From NCBI GenBank assembly GCA_004297465.1, contig SCUB01000007.1, positions 124,001 through 188,000 on the forward strand: a stretch of DNA of 64,000 bases, written 5' to 3'. A program made the position numbers and the translations under genes. Source of the DNA: Xanthobacteraceae bacterium (lineage in GTDB: Bacteria > Pseudomonadota > Alphaproteobacteria > Rhizobiales > Xanthobacteraceae). Below are positions 54,522 to 63,856 of the stretch, piece after piece. The notes below the pieces were generated by a model that did not search any database, was not told where the DNA came from, and saw nothing but the letters and a program-made list of their open reading frames with translations. Position 1 is the stretch's first letter. Every line of letters starts with the position of its first letter.

Positions 54522-54695
54522 GCCGCATTCGATCGCGGGTGACGGCAGGGCATGCCCCGGCCGCCACCGGCCGCCTCTTTCCGTCAAAACGTAATCGCAA
54601 ACCGGCACCGACGCGTTTTTTACGTCATCGCACGCATGCGCGCGGAATGCCCTCGCAACAAAGCCTAAACAAGAACATCTTCTCGGAGGAACCGC

Positions 54696-55880
54696 ATGAA
54701 AAAGTCCGCGCACCATTGTCTCTTGACGGCCGCCGCCACCTTGATGCTCGCCGGCGCCGCGATGGCGCAGGAGCCGATCAAGATCGGATTCCTGTCGACC
54801 TTCTCGGGCCCCTCGGCCATCGTCGGCCAGGAACTGCTCGAAGGCTTCAAGCTCGGCCTTGAGCAGAAAGGCAACAAACTTGGCGGCCGTCCGGTCGAGC
54901 TGATCCAGGCCGACGACCAGGCCAAGCCCGACGTCGGGCGCCAGCACACCGACAAGATGCTCGAACGCGACAAGATCCACATCCTGACCGGCATCAACTT
55001 CTCGAACGTGATGCTGGCGGTGGCCAAGCCCGCCATCGATGCCGGCGCCATCGTCTACAGCATCAATGCCGGCCCCTCGCAGTACGCCGGCAGCCAGTGC
55101 AATCCGGCGTACTACAACATCTCGTTCCAAAACGACACGTCGTCGGAGGCGATGGCGGTCCACCTGCAGAACAAGGGCATCAAGAAGATGTACCTGATGG
55201 CGCCGAACTATCCGGCGGGCAAGGACTTCCTCGCCGGCTTCAAGCGCTACTACAAGGGCGAGATCGTCGGCGAGGTCTACACCACGTTCGGCCAGCTCGA
55301 TTACGCCGCCGAGATCGCCCAGCTGCGCGCCGCCAATCCGCAGGGCGTGTTCATCTTCCTGCCGGCCGGCATGGGCATCAACTTCACCAAGCAGTACTAC
55401 CAGGCCGGCCTGAACAAGACCGTGCCGCTGTATGGCACGTCGTTCTCGTTCGACCAGACGATGCTGCCCGCGCTGGGCGAAGCCGCGCTCGGTTCCTTCG
55501 CCTCGGCGTTCTGGGCCGAGACGCTGGACAATCCGCAGAGCAAGAAGTTCGTCGCCGACTTCGAGGCCAAGTATGGCCGCCTGCCGTCGCCGGCCGCCGC
55601 CAACGCGTTCGACGGCGTGCTGTTGCTCGACGCGGCGCTGACCTCGATCGGCGGCAAGATCGAGGACAAGGCGGCGTTCCGCAAGGCCATGGAGAACGTC
55701 AAGTTCACCAGCCTGCGCGGCAACTTCAAGTTCAATAAAAACCATTATCCGGTGCAGGACTTCTATCTCACCGAGATCACCAAGAACGCCAAGGGCCGCA
55801 TGATGATGACGGTTCGCGAAAAGATCTCGGCGAACCACGAGGATATCTACGTGAAAGACTGCAAGATGGCGGCCAACTGA
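54696..55880 (+). CDS. ABC transporter substrate-binding protein, branched-chain type (copy 2)
   Basis: This 394-residue paralogue of the preceding gene is identical over long stretches (for example PDVGRQHTDKMLERDKIHIL against PDVARQ...), differing mainly in the ligand-cleft region around residues 110-170 and 210-260. It has its own ribosome site CGGAGGAA. Same signal peptide design. The tandem arrangement gives one transporter two receptors, perhaps for related ligands. Confidence 0.9.
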   Translation: MKKSAHHCLLTAAATLMLAGAAMAQEPIKIGFLSTFSGPSAIVGQELLEGFKLGLEQKGNKLGGRPVELIQADDQAKPDVGRQHTDKMLERDKIHILTGINFSNVMLAVAKPAIDAGAIVYSINAGPSQYAGSQCNPAYYNISFQNDTSSEAMAVHLQNKGIKKMYLMAPNYPAGKDFLAGFKRYYKGEIVGEVYTTFGQLDYAAEIAQLRAANPQGVFIFLPAGMGINFTKQYYQAGLNKTVPLYGTSFSFDQTMLPALGEAALGSFASAFWAETLDNPQSKKFVADFEAKYGRLPSPAAANAFDGVLLLDAALTSIGGKIEDKAAFRKAMENVKFTSLRGNFKFNKNHYPVQDFYLTEITKNAKGRMMMTVREKISANHEDIYVKDCKMAAN

Positions 55881-55953
55881 GCCGCATCCGATACGGGTGA
55901 CGGCCGGTCCTCCGGCCGTCACTTTTCCCTGATCTTTACGCTACAGGCACTCC

Positions 55954-56826
55954 ATGACCGCCGCCCTTTTCGCCGAACAACTGCTCAACGGCATCCAGCT
56001 CGGCGTGATGCTGTTCCTCATCGCGTCGGGACTGACGCTGGTGTTCGGCATCATGAACTTCATCAACCTCGCGCACGGCTCGCTGTACATGGCCGGCGGC
56101 TTCGTCGCCGCCATTGTCTACCGCTACACCGGCAGCTTCGCGCTCGCCGTGCTGGTCGCCGTTCCGGCGGCGGCGGCGATCGGCGTCGTGATGGAGCGCC
56201 TGGTGCTGCGCCGCTTCTATGGTCGGGGCCATCTCGACCAGGTGCTCGTCACCTTCGCGCTCATCCTCATCATGAACGAGGGCACGCGCATGATCTTCGG
56301 CCCGGCGCCGCTGCTCATCGGATTGCCCGCGATGCTGTCGGGCTCGGTCGAGATCCTGCCGGGCGTCGGCTATCCGATATTCCGCCTCACCATCCTGCTG
56401 GCCGGACTTCTGGTGGCCGGGCTGCTCTATCTCATCATCATGAAGACGCGGCTCGGCATGTGGGTGCGCGCCGGCGCCAGCAACCGCCCGATGGCGTCCG
56501 CGATGGGCGTCAACGTGCCGGTGATCTTCTCGCTGCTGTTCGCGGTCGGCGCGGCGCTCGCCGGCCTTGCCGGCATCATGGCCGGCCCGATCCTGTCGGT
56601 GCAGGTCGGCATGGGCGAACCCATTCTCATCCTGGCGCTGGTGGTGACGGTGATCGGCGGCATCGGCTCGATCCGCGGCGCGTTCATCGCCGCGGTCATG
56701 GTCGGCGTGGTCGACACCTTCGGCCGCGTGCTGCTGACACCCGCGCTCGGCAGCATGGCGATCTTCATCCTGATGGCCGCCATCCTGACGTTCCGCCCCA
56801 AAGGATTGTTCCCCGTCCATGGCTGA
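55954..56826 (+). CDS. branched-chain-type ABC transporter permease (LivH)
   Basis: This 290-residue membrane protein has eight or so helices and the family motifs ASGLTLVFGIMNFINLAHGSLYM, YGRGHLDQVLVTFALILIMNEG, RAGASNRPMASAMGVNVP and GPILSVQVGMGEPILILALVVTVIGGIGSI. It forms the channel with the next gene, which overlaps it by eight bases. Confidence 0.92.
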   Translation: MTAALFAEQLLNGIQLGVMLFLIASGLTLVFGIMNFINLAHGSLYMAGGFVAAIVYRYTGSFALAVLVAVPAAAAIGVVMERLVLRRFYGRGHLDQVLVTFALILIMNEGTRMIFGPAPLLIGLPAMLSGSVEILPGVGYPIFRLTILLAGLLVAGLLYLIIMKTRLGMWVRAGASNRPMASAMGVNVPVIFSLLFAVGAALAGLAGIMAGPILSVQVGMGEPILILALVVTVIGGIGSIRGAFIAAVMVGVVDTFGRVLLTPALGSMAIFILMAAILTFRPKGLFPVHG

Positions 56827-57835
56827 CATCACCGCCTTCTCGACATCCCGCAAGGACGCTCTCGCCGCCGTGGCGCTGATCGCCATGCTGGCGCTGGTGC
56901 CGCCGGCGGCGTGGCTGCTGCACGACCCCTTCCTGGTGAAGGTGGCGACGCGTATCGTCATCTTCTCGCTGGCGGCGATCGCCATCAACCTGGTGCTCGG
57001 TTATGGCGGACTGGTCAGTCTGTGCCACGCCGGCCTGTTCGGCATCGGCGGCTACGTCGTCGGCATCGCCGCGTTCCATGTCTCGGAGCCGATCCATCTC
57101 GGCCCTCTGGTGCTCGGCGGCTCGTCCGATCTCGCGATCACGCTGCCGCTGGCGATGCTCGTTTCGGGCCTGATGGCGATGGCGGTCGGCGCCATCAGCC
57201 TGCGCACCAGCGGCCCCTACTTCATCATGATCACGCTGGCGTTCAACCAGATGTTCTATTACGCCGCGATCGCGCTGCAAAAATACGGCGGCGAAGACGG
57301 CCTGCAGATTCTCAGCACCATCACCCTGTTCGGCGTCGACGTCGGCAACCGCTACCGCTTCTACTATGTCGCGCTCGCGGTGCTGGCGCTGGCGACGCTG
57401 CTGCTCGGCCGCGCCATCGGCAGCCGCTTCGGCCTGATCCTGCGCGCCGCGGCCGAGAACGAAACCCGCGTGGTCGTCGTCGGCGTGCAGCCGTGGGCCT
57501 ATCGGCTGGTGGCCTTCACCGCCTCGGGCGTGCTGACCGGGCTTGCCGGCGCGCTGCTCGCGGCCAGCCAGCAGTTCATCAGCCCCGTCGACATGGCCTG
57601 GGATCGCTCCGGCGACCTCGTGGTGATGGCGGTGCTCGGCGGCATCGCCACGTTCTGGGGACCGATCCTTGGCGCGGCCACCTTCATCGCGCTCGAACTG
57701 ATGCTGTCGTCATGGACCCAGCACTGGCAGCTGGTGTTCGGCCTCATCATCCTGGCGATCGTGGTCGGCCTGCGCGGCGGCCTCGTTGATCTCCTGCGGC
57801 TGATCATGCCGAAGCCGGCGGGGAAAACAACATGA
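56819..57835 (+). CDS. branched-chain-type ABC transporter permease (LivM)
   Basis: This 338-residue permease contains VLGYGGLVSLCHAGLFGIGGYVV, RTSGPYFIMITLAFNQM, RAAAENETRVVVVGVQPWAYRL and MAVLGGIATFWGPILGA. It overlaps LivH by eight bases and the ATPase gene by ATGA. It pairs with LivH as the heterodimeric pore. Confidence 0.92.
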   Translation: MADITAFSTSRKDALAAVALIAMLALVPPAAWLLHDPFLVKVATRIVIFSLAAIAINLVLGYGGLVSLCHAGLFGIGGYVVGIAAFHVSEPIHLGPLVLGGSSDLAITLPLAMLVSGLMAMAVGAISLRTSGPYFIMITLAFNQMFYYAAIALQKYGGEDGLQILSTITLFGVDVGNRYRFYYVALAVLALATLLLGRAIGSRFGLILRAAAENETRVVVVGVQPWAYRLVAFTASGVLTGLAGALLAASQQFISPVDMAWDRSGDLVVMAVLGGIATFWGPILGAATFIALELMLSSWTQHWQLVFGLIILAIVVGLRGGLVDLLRLIMPKPAGKTT

Positions 57836-58575
57836 CCCATGATGTCCTCGACATTGCCGGCCTGAACAAATGGTTCGGCGGCCTGCGCGCCACCAACGAC
57901 ATCATGCTCTCGGTCCGCGAGGGCGAGATCCACGCCATCATCGGCCCCAACGGCGCCGGCAAGACGACGCTGCTATCGCAGATCCAGGGCCTGCTGCGGC
58001 CCGACGACGGCTACATCAAGCTCGACGGCGAGGACATCACCTATGAGCCCGCCCACAAGCGCGCGCGGCGCGGCATCGCCCGTTCGTTCCAGATCACCTC
58101 GCTGATTTCCGAATTCCCCGTCATCACCAACGCCGCGCTCGGCGTGCAGGCGCGGCTCGGCCACAGCTTCCGGTTCTGGAAGCAGGCCGGCAGCGACCTG
58201 GAACTGCTGGAGCCGGCGCTGGAAGCCTTGCGGCTGGTCGGCCTCGACCGGCGCGCCGGCTCGCTGGTGCGCGACCTGTCGCACGGCGAACGCCGCCAGC
58301 TTGAGCTGGCGATCGCGCTGGCGCAGAAGCCGCGCCTGCTGCTGCTCGACGAGCCGATGGCCGGCATGGGACGGCAGGACACCTCGCGCATGATCTCGCT
58401 GATCGCCGGCCTCAAGGGCCAATATTCGATCATTCTCATCGAGCACGACATGGATGCCGTGTTCACGCTGGCCGACCGCATCAGCGTGCTGGTCGCCGGT
58501 CATGTCATCAAGACCGGAACGCCCGAGCAGATCCGCAACGACGCCGACGTCCGCGCCGCCTATCTCGGCCACTAA
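57832..58575 (+). CDS. branched-chain-type ABC transporter ATPase (LivG)
   Basis: This 247-residue ATPase has Walker A GPNGAGKTTL, Q-loop, signature LSHGERRQLELAIAL, Walker B LLLLDEPMAGM and switch His in IEHDMDAVF. It couples ATP hydrolysis to the LivHM pore together with LivF. Confidence 0.93.
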   Translation: MTHDVLDIAGLNKWFGGLRATNDIMLSVREGEIHAIIGPNGAGKTTLLSQIQGLLRPDDGYIKLDGEDITYEPAHKRARRGIARSFQITSLISEFPVITNAALGVQARLGHSFRFWKQAGSDLELLEPALEALRLVGLDRRAGSLVRDLSHGERRQLELAIALAQKPRLLLLDEPMAGMGRQDTSRMISLIAGLKGQYSIILIEHDMDAVFTLADRISVLVAGHVIKTGTPEQIRNDADVRAAYLGH

Positions 58576-58587
58576 CGGAGAAAGCCC

Positions 58588-59292
58588 TTGCTGCTTGAGG
58601 TTGACCAACTCGAAGCCGGCTACGGCGTCAGCCAGGTGCTGTTCGGGCTTTCCATCGCCATGAAGCCGGGCGAGATCGTCACCCTGCTCGGCCGCAACGG
58701 CATGGGCAAATCGACCACGGTGAAATGCATCACCGGGCTCAACACCGTCATGGGCGGCGCCATCCGCTTCCGCGGCGAACGCATCGATGGCCGCGAACCG
58801 CACCGCATCTGCCATCTCGGCATCGGGCTGGTGCCCGAGGGCCGCCACATCTTCCCCAATCTCACGGTGCGCGAAAACCTGATGATGTCGGCGATCACGC
58901 GCGCCGGCCGCGAAGCGCCGTGGAACCTGAAGCGGGTGCTGGAATTCTTTCCGCGACTGGGCGAGCGCCTCACCAACGGCGGCGCCCAGCTGTCCGGCGG
59001 CGAGCAGCAGATGCTGGCGATCTCGCGCGCGCTGATGACCAACCCGGACCTGCTCATTCTCGACGAAGCCACCGAGGGCCTGTCGCCGCTGATCCGCCAG
59101 CAGATCTGGCAGACCCTCGGCTTGCTCAAGGCCACCGGACTTTCAATGCTGGTCATCGACAAGGAAATCGATTCGCTTTGCCGCCTCGCCGACCGGCACT
59201 ATATCGTCGAGAAAGGCGAGGTGGTGTGGTCGGGCAGCAGCGACGAACTGATGTCCAGCGAAACCGTGCAACATACCTATCTGAGTGTCTGA
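58588..59292 (+). CDS. branched-chain-type ABC transporter ATPase (LivF)
   Basis: This 234-residue ATPase starts at TTG with GGAGAAAG upstream. Walker A GRNGMGKSTT, signature LSGGEQQMLAISRAL and Walker B LLILDEATEGLSP are intact, and DKEIDSLCRLADRHY replaces the usual His-loop HD with DKE, as often in LivF. Partner of LivG. Confidence 0.92.
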   Translation: MLLEVDQLEAGYGVSQVLFGLSIAMKPGEIVTLLGRNGMGKSTTVKCITGLNTVMGGAIRFRGERIDGREPHRICHLGIGLVPEGRHIFPNLTVRENLMMSAITRAGREAPWNLKRVLEFFPRLGERLTNGGAQLSGGEQQMLAISRALMTNPDLLILDEATEGLSPLIRQQIWQTLGLLKATGLSMLVIDKEIDSLCRLADRHYIVEKGEVVWSGSSDELMSSETVQHTYLSV

Positions 59293-59360
59293 CCCTCGCG
59301 CGTGGTGCTTCGGCACGGGGGAAGGGCCAGAGCATCGCCCGTAAAATCCAGGATCCTGCG

Positions 59361-59855
59361 ATGAGCGCCAAGCAATCGTTCGACTGCAGAAACTACCACA
59401 CCATGCCGGGGCATCTGATCCGGCGGGCGCAGCAGATTTCCGTGGCCATCTTCATGGATGAGTGCGCCAGGCAGAATGTCACTCCGGTGCAGTTCGCCAG
59501 CCTGTCGGAGATCGCCAGCACTCCGGGGCTCGACGCCACGCGCCTGGCTTCGCTGATCGCCTTCGACCGCTCGACGCTCGGCACCGCGCTCGAACGCATG
59601 GAGAAGAAGGGCTGGATCGCCCGCACCGAAAGCCCCACCGACCGCCGCACCAAGCTGCTGTCCATCACCGCCGTCGGCAAGAAGCTGCTCGCCGACGTGC
59701 AGCCCGGCGTGGTGCGCACGCAAAAACGCATCCTCGCCCCGCTGTCGCCGGCCGAGCGGGTGGTGTTCATGCGGCTCATGGACAAGCTGGTCGAGATGAA
59801 CAACCAGGTCTCGCGCGCGCCGATGGGCGAACGCAGCAGCGACAGCGCGGCGTGA
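59361..59855 (+). CDS. MarR-family transcriptional regulator
   Basis: This 164-residue winged-helix protein (LIRRAQQISVAIFMDEC, then LASLIAFDRSTLGTALERMEKKGWIARTESPTDRRTKLLSI) is a typical MarR repressor responding to aromatic ligands. It lies 68 bases after livF, at the end of the transport operon, and is the obvious candidate regulator of the gentisate genes on both sides. ATG 59361. Confidence 0.9.
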   Translation: MSAKQSFDCRNYHTMPGHLIRRAQQISVAIFMDECARQNVTPVQFASLSEIASTPGLDATRLASLIAFDRSTLGTALERMEKKGWIARTESPTDRRTKLLSITAVGKKLLADVQPGVVRTQKRILAPLSPAERVVFMRLMDKLVEMNNQVSRAPMGERSSDSAA

Positions 59856-59951
59856 GGCGCCAACGCAGCCTTCGCGCCCCACTTCTCCGCCATGACGCAG
59901 AACGGGTCAGGCAATGACCTCACCCACTGTCATCGCCGGGCGTGCCCCTCC

Positions 59952-60185
59952 CCACCGTCATTGCCGGACTTGATCCGGCAATCCAGCTTGCCTTGGACAG
60001 GTTCATCCCGGAGGGGCCATGGATGCCCGGGCGTGCCCCTCCCACCGTCATTGCCGAACATGCTCTCCCCACCGTCATTGCTGGACTTGATCCGGCAATC
60101 CAGCTTGCCTTGGAGTGGTTCATTCCGGAGAGGCCATGGATGCCCGGGTCAAGCCCGGGCATGACGCGGGATGGGTCATCGTCGG
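59952..60185. repeat. 117-bp tandem duplication built of REP-like units
   Basis: CCACCGTCATTG starts at 59952 and again at 60069, a period of 117. Each unit contains GGACTTGATCCGGCAATCCA, CTTGCCTTGGA, and CCATGGATGCCCGGG. The 374-base gap between the MarR gene and gentisate dioxygenase holds little else. The elements belong to the dispersed family at 14.4, 46.3 and 62.7 kb. Confidence 0.8.
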
Positions 60186-60229
60186 GAACACGACGCGGGA
60201 TGAAGCGCAGGTCCGCGTGGGTGGACCTT

Positions 60230-61273
60230 TCAGTCGAACACCTCGTAGAAGCCGAGCTTGCGTTGCATCGGCGCGTCATCGACCTGGAACAGGAAGGCCG
60301 GCTTCCGGCTCGAGGTGTTGACGATCTCGACCCGCGCGTGGGTCGGCACCGCCAGGGTGTCGCTCGCGGTCCAGGTCAGTTCGGTACCATCGATCACGGC
60401 CTGGCCGTCGCCTTCCACGACGTGCAGCACCGCCGAGGCCGAGCGCCGCGCCGGCCTGAGCGTCTCGCCGGGCCGCAGCATCAGCGCCGAGAAGCCGAGC
60501 ACCGGCAGGCATTCGTCGCCGGTTTCCGGATTGATGTAGGCCAGTTGCACCGCCTCGCCGGTATTGGTGACGGCGGCGAAGGATTCCAGCGCCGCGCGCA
60601 CCTCCTTCCACGGAAAGCGCTTGAGCGGATAGATGCCGCGGCTGGCGCCCAGCGAGCGGTAGGGCATGAGCCCGGAGCGGCGGTACAGCGTCTGCGAAGC
60701 GTCCGGCTGGTTGCGCGCGACCTGCGCCCGGCCGTCGACGCAATACGACGCCTCCAGCGCGAACACCGTCGGCAGGTCGAGCGCGTCGAGCCAGATCACC
60801 GGTCCGGTGCCTTCATGGCCATGCTCGTGCCACAGCCGCGAGGGCGTCAGGATCAGGTCGCCCGGCTCCATCGGCATCTTCTCGCCTTCGACCACGGTGA
60901 AGCCGCCGGCGCCCTCGACCACGAAACGCACCGCGCTCGGGGTGTGCTTGTGATTGGGCGCGGTCTCGCGCGGCAGGATCAGCTGCAGGCCGATGTAGAT
61001 CGAGGGCGTCGCCTGCATGTTCTCGAGGCCGAGGCCGGGATTAGCCAGCACCAGCACGCGGCGTTCGGCCTTCTCGATCGGCGTCAGTTCGCCCGCTTCC
61101 AGGAGGCGCGGCCGCACGTCGGCATAGCGCCACAGCACCGGACGGGTGCGGCGCGTCGGAATGTCGTGGGGCAGCGCCGCGCGCAGGCTCGGCCACAGCG
61201 GCACGAGGTTGTGAGCGGTCAGTCCCTGGCGATAGGACAGCGGCAGGTCTTCCAGTCTTCCCAGTTCGCTCAT
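60230..61273 (-). CDS. gentisate 1,2-dioxygenase
   Basis: This 347-residue bicupin Fe(II) enzyme opens the gentisate ring to maleylpyruvate. It starts [17 protein letters not shown] and has LVPLWPSLR, the metal-binding [15 protein letters not shown] with WHEHGHEG in the first cupin, and [13 protein letters not shown] in the second, where the His pair is degenerate as usual. It follows the hydroxylase gene by 50 bases on the same strand. Confidence 0.92.
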   Translation of the reverse strand: MSELGRLEDLPLSYRQGLTAHNLVPLWPSLRAALPHDIPTRRTRPVLWRYADVRPRLLEAGELTPIEKAERRVLVLANPGLGLENMQATPSIYIGLQLILPRETAPNHKHTPSAVRFVVEGAGGFTVVEGEKMPMEPGDLILTPSRLWHEHGHEGTGPVIWLDALDLPTVFALEASYCVDGRAQVARNQPDASQTLYRRSGLMPYRSLGASRGIYPLKRFPWKEVRAALESFAAVTNTGEAVQLAYINPETGDECLPVLGFSALMLRPGETLRPARRSASAVLHVVEGDGQAVIDGTELTWTASDTLAVPTHARVEIVNTSSRKPAFLFQVDDAPMQRKLGFYEVFD

Positions 61274-61323
61274 GATCTTCTCCGGTCAAGCGCGCGGCGT
61301 GAAAACGGCTTTCCCGCGGGCCA

Positions 61324-62523
61324 TCAGGCGGCAACCTCGGTCAGGCCGTTGCCGCCGTAAAGCCAGGCCAGGCCATCGTAGAACTGCTGCTGCGTCTTGG
61401 CACCCATGATCGAGTTGCGGATCAGCCGCTCGACGCCCTCGGCATGATAGAGATGCCTGCCGATCATGCGCGACGACAGCACGACGCGATAGGCTCGTAC
61501 GATGCGGGCCTTCTGATAGGCAGCGAAAGCTTTCGCGAAATCGCCGCCATGCACCTCGAGCTGGTGGGCGAGCATGACCGAATCCTCCATCGCCATGCAG
61601 GCCCCTTGCGCGAAATACTGATGGGTCGGATGCGCGGCATCGCCAAGCAGCACGACGCGGCCGTCGATCCAGTTTTCGATCGGCTCGCGGTCGCCGAGCA
61701 CCCAGCGCCGCCAGCTTTTCGGCACCTCGAGCAGCTTGCGCGCCCGCGGCACGATATGGCCGAAACGCTCCAGCACCTCCTCGCGCGTGCCCGGCTCGTT
61801 GGTGCCGACATTGGAGATGTCGGTGACGAAGGTGGCGACCAAGTTGAACGTCTTCCAGCCCTGCAGCGGATAATGCACCATGTGGCACTTCGGGCCGGCC
61901 CACAGCGTCGCCGCGTTCCAACGCAGGTCCTCCGGCATCTCGTCGATACCGAGCACGGCGCGATAGGCGACATGGCCGGACAGCTTCAGTTCGTCGCCCC
62001 CGGTGAGCTGCTCGCGGATCTTCGAGCGCACGCCGTCGGCGCCGATCACGGCATCGCCCTCGAACACGTCGCCCTTCTCGGTGATCACCCTGGCGCCACT
62101 GGCGCTGGTCTCGTAGCGGACCGCGCGCTGGCGCGTGATCAGGGTGACGTCGGCGTTGGCGCGGCAGGCATCGAGGAACACGCCGTGCAGGTCGGCGCGA
62201 TGGATCACCGCGTAAGGGTTGCCGAAGCGGGCGCGGAACGGCTCGTTGACGTCGATGTGCGCGACCTCGTCGCCGGTCAGGCCGTCCATCATGATCAGTT
62301 TGTCGATGTACACGGCCTTGGCGCGGCAGCTGTCGCCGACGCCGAGATAGTCCATGGCATGAAACGCGTTGGGGCCGATCTGGATGCCGGCGCCGACTTC
62401 GCCGAACTGCTCGGACTGCTCCAGCACCGTGACCTGGAAGCCCTTGCCGGCGAGCCCCATCGCCGCCGACAGGCCGCCGATGCCGCCGCCGGCGATGACA
62501 ATCTTCTGGCGGGCCTTGCCCAT
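61324..62523 (-). CDS. 3-hydroxybenzoate 6-hydroxylase (FAD monooxygenase)
   Basis: This 399-residue class A flavoprotein hydroxylase has the Rossmann FAD loop IVIAGGGIGGLSAAMGLAG, the DG motif GADGVRSKIRE and the GD motif VVLLGDAAHPTHQYFAQGA. Of known groups it matches 3-hydroxybenzoate 6-hydroxylase (XlnD/MhbM), which makes gentisate, better than salicylate 1-hydroxylase. ATG 62523 is the family start. It forms a two-gene operon with the dioxygenase. Confidence 0.88.
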   Translation of the reverse strand: MGKARQKIVIAGGGIGGLSAAMGLAGKGFQVTVLEQSEQFGEVGAGIQIGPNAFHAMDYLGVGDSCRAKAVYIDKLIMMDGLTGDEVAHIDVNEPFRARFGNPYAVIHRADLHGVFLDACRANADVTLITRQRAVRYETSASGARVITEKGDVFEGDAVIGADGVRSKIREQLTGGDELKLSGHVAYRAVLGIDEMPEDLRWNAATLWAGPKCHMVHYPLQGWKTFNLVATFVTDISNVGTNEPGTREEVLERFGHIVPRARKLLEVPKSWRRWVLGDREPIENWIDGRVVLLGDAAHPTHQYFAQGACMAMEDSVMLAHQLEVHGGDFAKAFAAYQKARIVRAYRVVLSSRMIGRHLYHAEGVERLIRNSIMGAKTQQQFYDGLAWLYGGNGLTEVAA

Positions 62524-62592
62524 GCGCTTCTCCCGGGTAACGCTTTTTTTGATTTGCGAGTTGGAGGCAGCGTAAGCTGATATGAAGTATAC

Positions 62593-62598
62593 TGTCAA
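62593..62598 (-). promoter_or_regulatory. -35 element of the hydroxylase/dioxygenase operon
   Basis: TTGACA on the minus strand lies 70 bases before the ATG. AGTATACT (62586-62593), a perfect dyad, overlaps the spacer and could be an operator. A matching -10 was not clear. Confidence 0.4.
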
Positions 62599-62697
62599 TC
62601 AGCGGACTGACGAATTTGTCCTGCACTATCCTGCCGTGCGCACCAGGCATGCCATGACGCACCGCATCACGGCGCGTTGGCCGGCGTCCCAAACACG

Positions 62698-62735
62698 CCG
62701 TCATTGCCGGGCCTGACCCGGCAATCCAGCTGCTG
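62698..62735. repeat. REP-like palindromic element
   Basis: ATTGCCGGG-CCTGA-CCCGGCAAT forms a hairpin flanked by CGTC and CCAGC, the same unit as at 60 kb in one orientation. Confidence 0.75.
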
Positions 62736-62855
62736 GCTGGCAGCTCATCCACTCGGAGGGAGCGGGAACAGCCCAGCCCGAACGCTCGGGGCCTGCGCGG
62801 CCCGAACGCCTGAAAATTTCAGGCAGCTGCAATGCGTTACGGAGGAGACTGGAGA

Positions 62856-62931
<76 letters not shown>

Positions 62932-63050
62932 GGCGCCTTCGTCCGGAAAAATCCAACAAGGCCGGGCTCGTTTAGCAAAGCGAGGATGGACTGTCCAGCG
63001 AAGCGATAGCCGCGAAGCCACGATTTTCCGGATATTCCGGCGGGGCCTGC

Positions 63051-63087
63051 AAAAAAACGGCCGCCGGAGGGGTCCGGCGGCCGTTTC
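63051..63087 (-). terminator. intrinsic terminator after the Spy-like gene
   Basis: The arms ACGGCCGCCGGA and TCCGGCGGCCGT (12 bp, perfect) flank a GGGG loop. On the minus strand a T-run (seven or so) follows, 60 bases past the stop of the 63147-63728 gene. Confidence 0.92.
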
Positions 63088-63146
63088 AGCGGACATCGAC
63101 GCAAGGCCAGGCCGAAAAGCCGGCCTTGGAGCGGCCTGGCGGGCTC

Positions 63147-63728
63147 TCAGAGCCGGTCCGAGCCCGGGCGCGGACCGCCGCGGTCGTCATCACGGTCGCG
63201 GTCACGGTCCCGCCAGTGCATGCGGCCATGGCCCCAGCGTCCGTCATGTCCCATGCGCGTGAGCGCGGTGAGGCGGCGCTTCTGGCCGTCGTCGAGGGTC
63301 TTGTAGAGCGGATCGGCGGCATCGGCGATGCGCTTGAGGCCGGTCGCGGTCTCGGTCATGGCCTCGGCGCGCAACCGCAGCCGCGCGATCGGATCGTCGG
63401 TGCCGGTCTGCTCGCGCATGGCGTTGGCGCGCAGCGCGCGCTGCTTGGCGAAGTCGCGCACCGCGGCCTCGATCGGCGGCCACAGCTTGTCCTGCTCGGC
63501 ATTGAGCTTGAGACCTGCCTTGACCGCGGCGAGCCGCGCATCGGTGAAGGCCGCGAAGTCCTCGGCGCTCATGCGGCCGGAGCCCATGCCCCGCCCCATG
63601 CCCGGTCCCATGCGCATGTGATCGCCGCGGTCCATATAATCGACGCGCTGCAGCCACGGTTGAGCATAGACGGCGGCCGAGCCGAGAAGGGTCAGGGCGG
63701 CGGCGCCAGCAATAACGGATTTCAACAT
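63147..63728 (-). CDS. Spy/CpxP-like periplasmic protein (LTXXQ motif)
   Basis: This 193-residue protein has a signal peptide (LKSVIAGAAALTLLGSAAVYA), then a Gly/Met-rich stretch (MGPGMGRGMGSGRM) and helical segments with LNAEQDKLWPPIEAAVRDFAKQRALRAN, the LTXXQ-type repeat of Spy and CpxP chaperones/stress sensors. The C-terminus is rich in Arg, Asp and His (HWRDRDRDRDDDRGG). Possible metal binding. Single gene. Confidence 0.85.
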   Translation of the reverse strand: MLKSVIAGAAALTLLGSAAVYAQPWLQRVDYMDRGDHMRMGPGMGRGMGSGRMSAEDFAAFTDARLAAVKAGLKLNAEQDKLWPPIEAAVRDFAKQRALRANAMREQTGTDDPIARLRLRAEAMTETATGLKRIADAADPLYKTLDDGQKRRLTALTRMGHDGRWGHGRMHWRDRDRDRDDDRGGPRPGSDRL

Positions 63729-63856
63729 TGGAAGCTCCCTGGCGGATGGATGATGCCGCCATGAAGCCTCCGCGCGCGCGGTTTCTTCAAGTTAATTGTT
63801 GGACAGGATTACGCGGCCGTAAGGTTGGCCGCGCGAAGCCTTTGCAGGAAGCCTGC

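Larger units (their letters stand above)
62524..62855. other. region between the hydroxylase gene and tRNA-Lys
   Basis: The 332 bases hold the operon promoter, then a REP-like element at 62698-62735 (TCATTGCCGGGCCTGACCCG then GCAATCCAGC). No gene is visible. Confidence 0.5.

Noticed and set aside
54081..55922. Minus-strand open frame opposite the two binding-protein genes
   Set aside because: It repeats itself because the two sense genes are duplicates; there is no start signal or recognised domain.
59930..60185. Possible CRISPR array
   Set aside because: The repeat unit is 117 bp with only two copies, the palindromic parts match dispersed REP elements elsewhere, and no cas gene is near.
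61324..62523. Salicylate 1-hydroxylase
   Set aside because: The family is related, but the adjoining gentisate dioxygenase and the lack of catechol genes favour 3-hydroxybenzoate 6-hydroxylase; direct hydroxylation of salicylate to gentisate remains possible.
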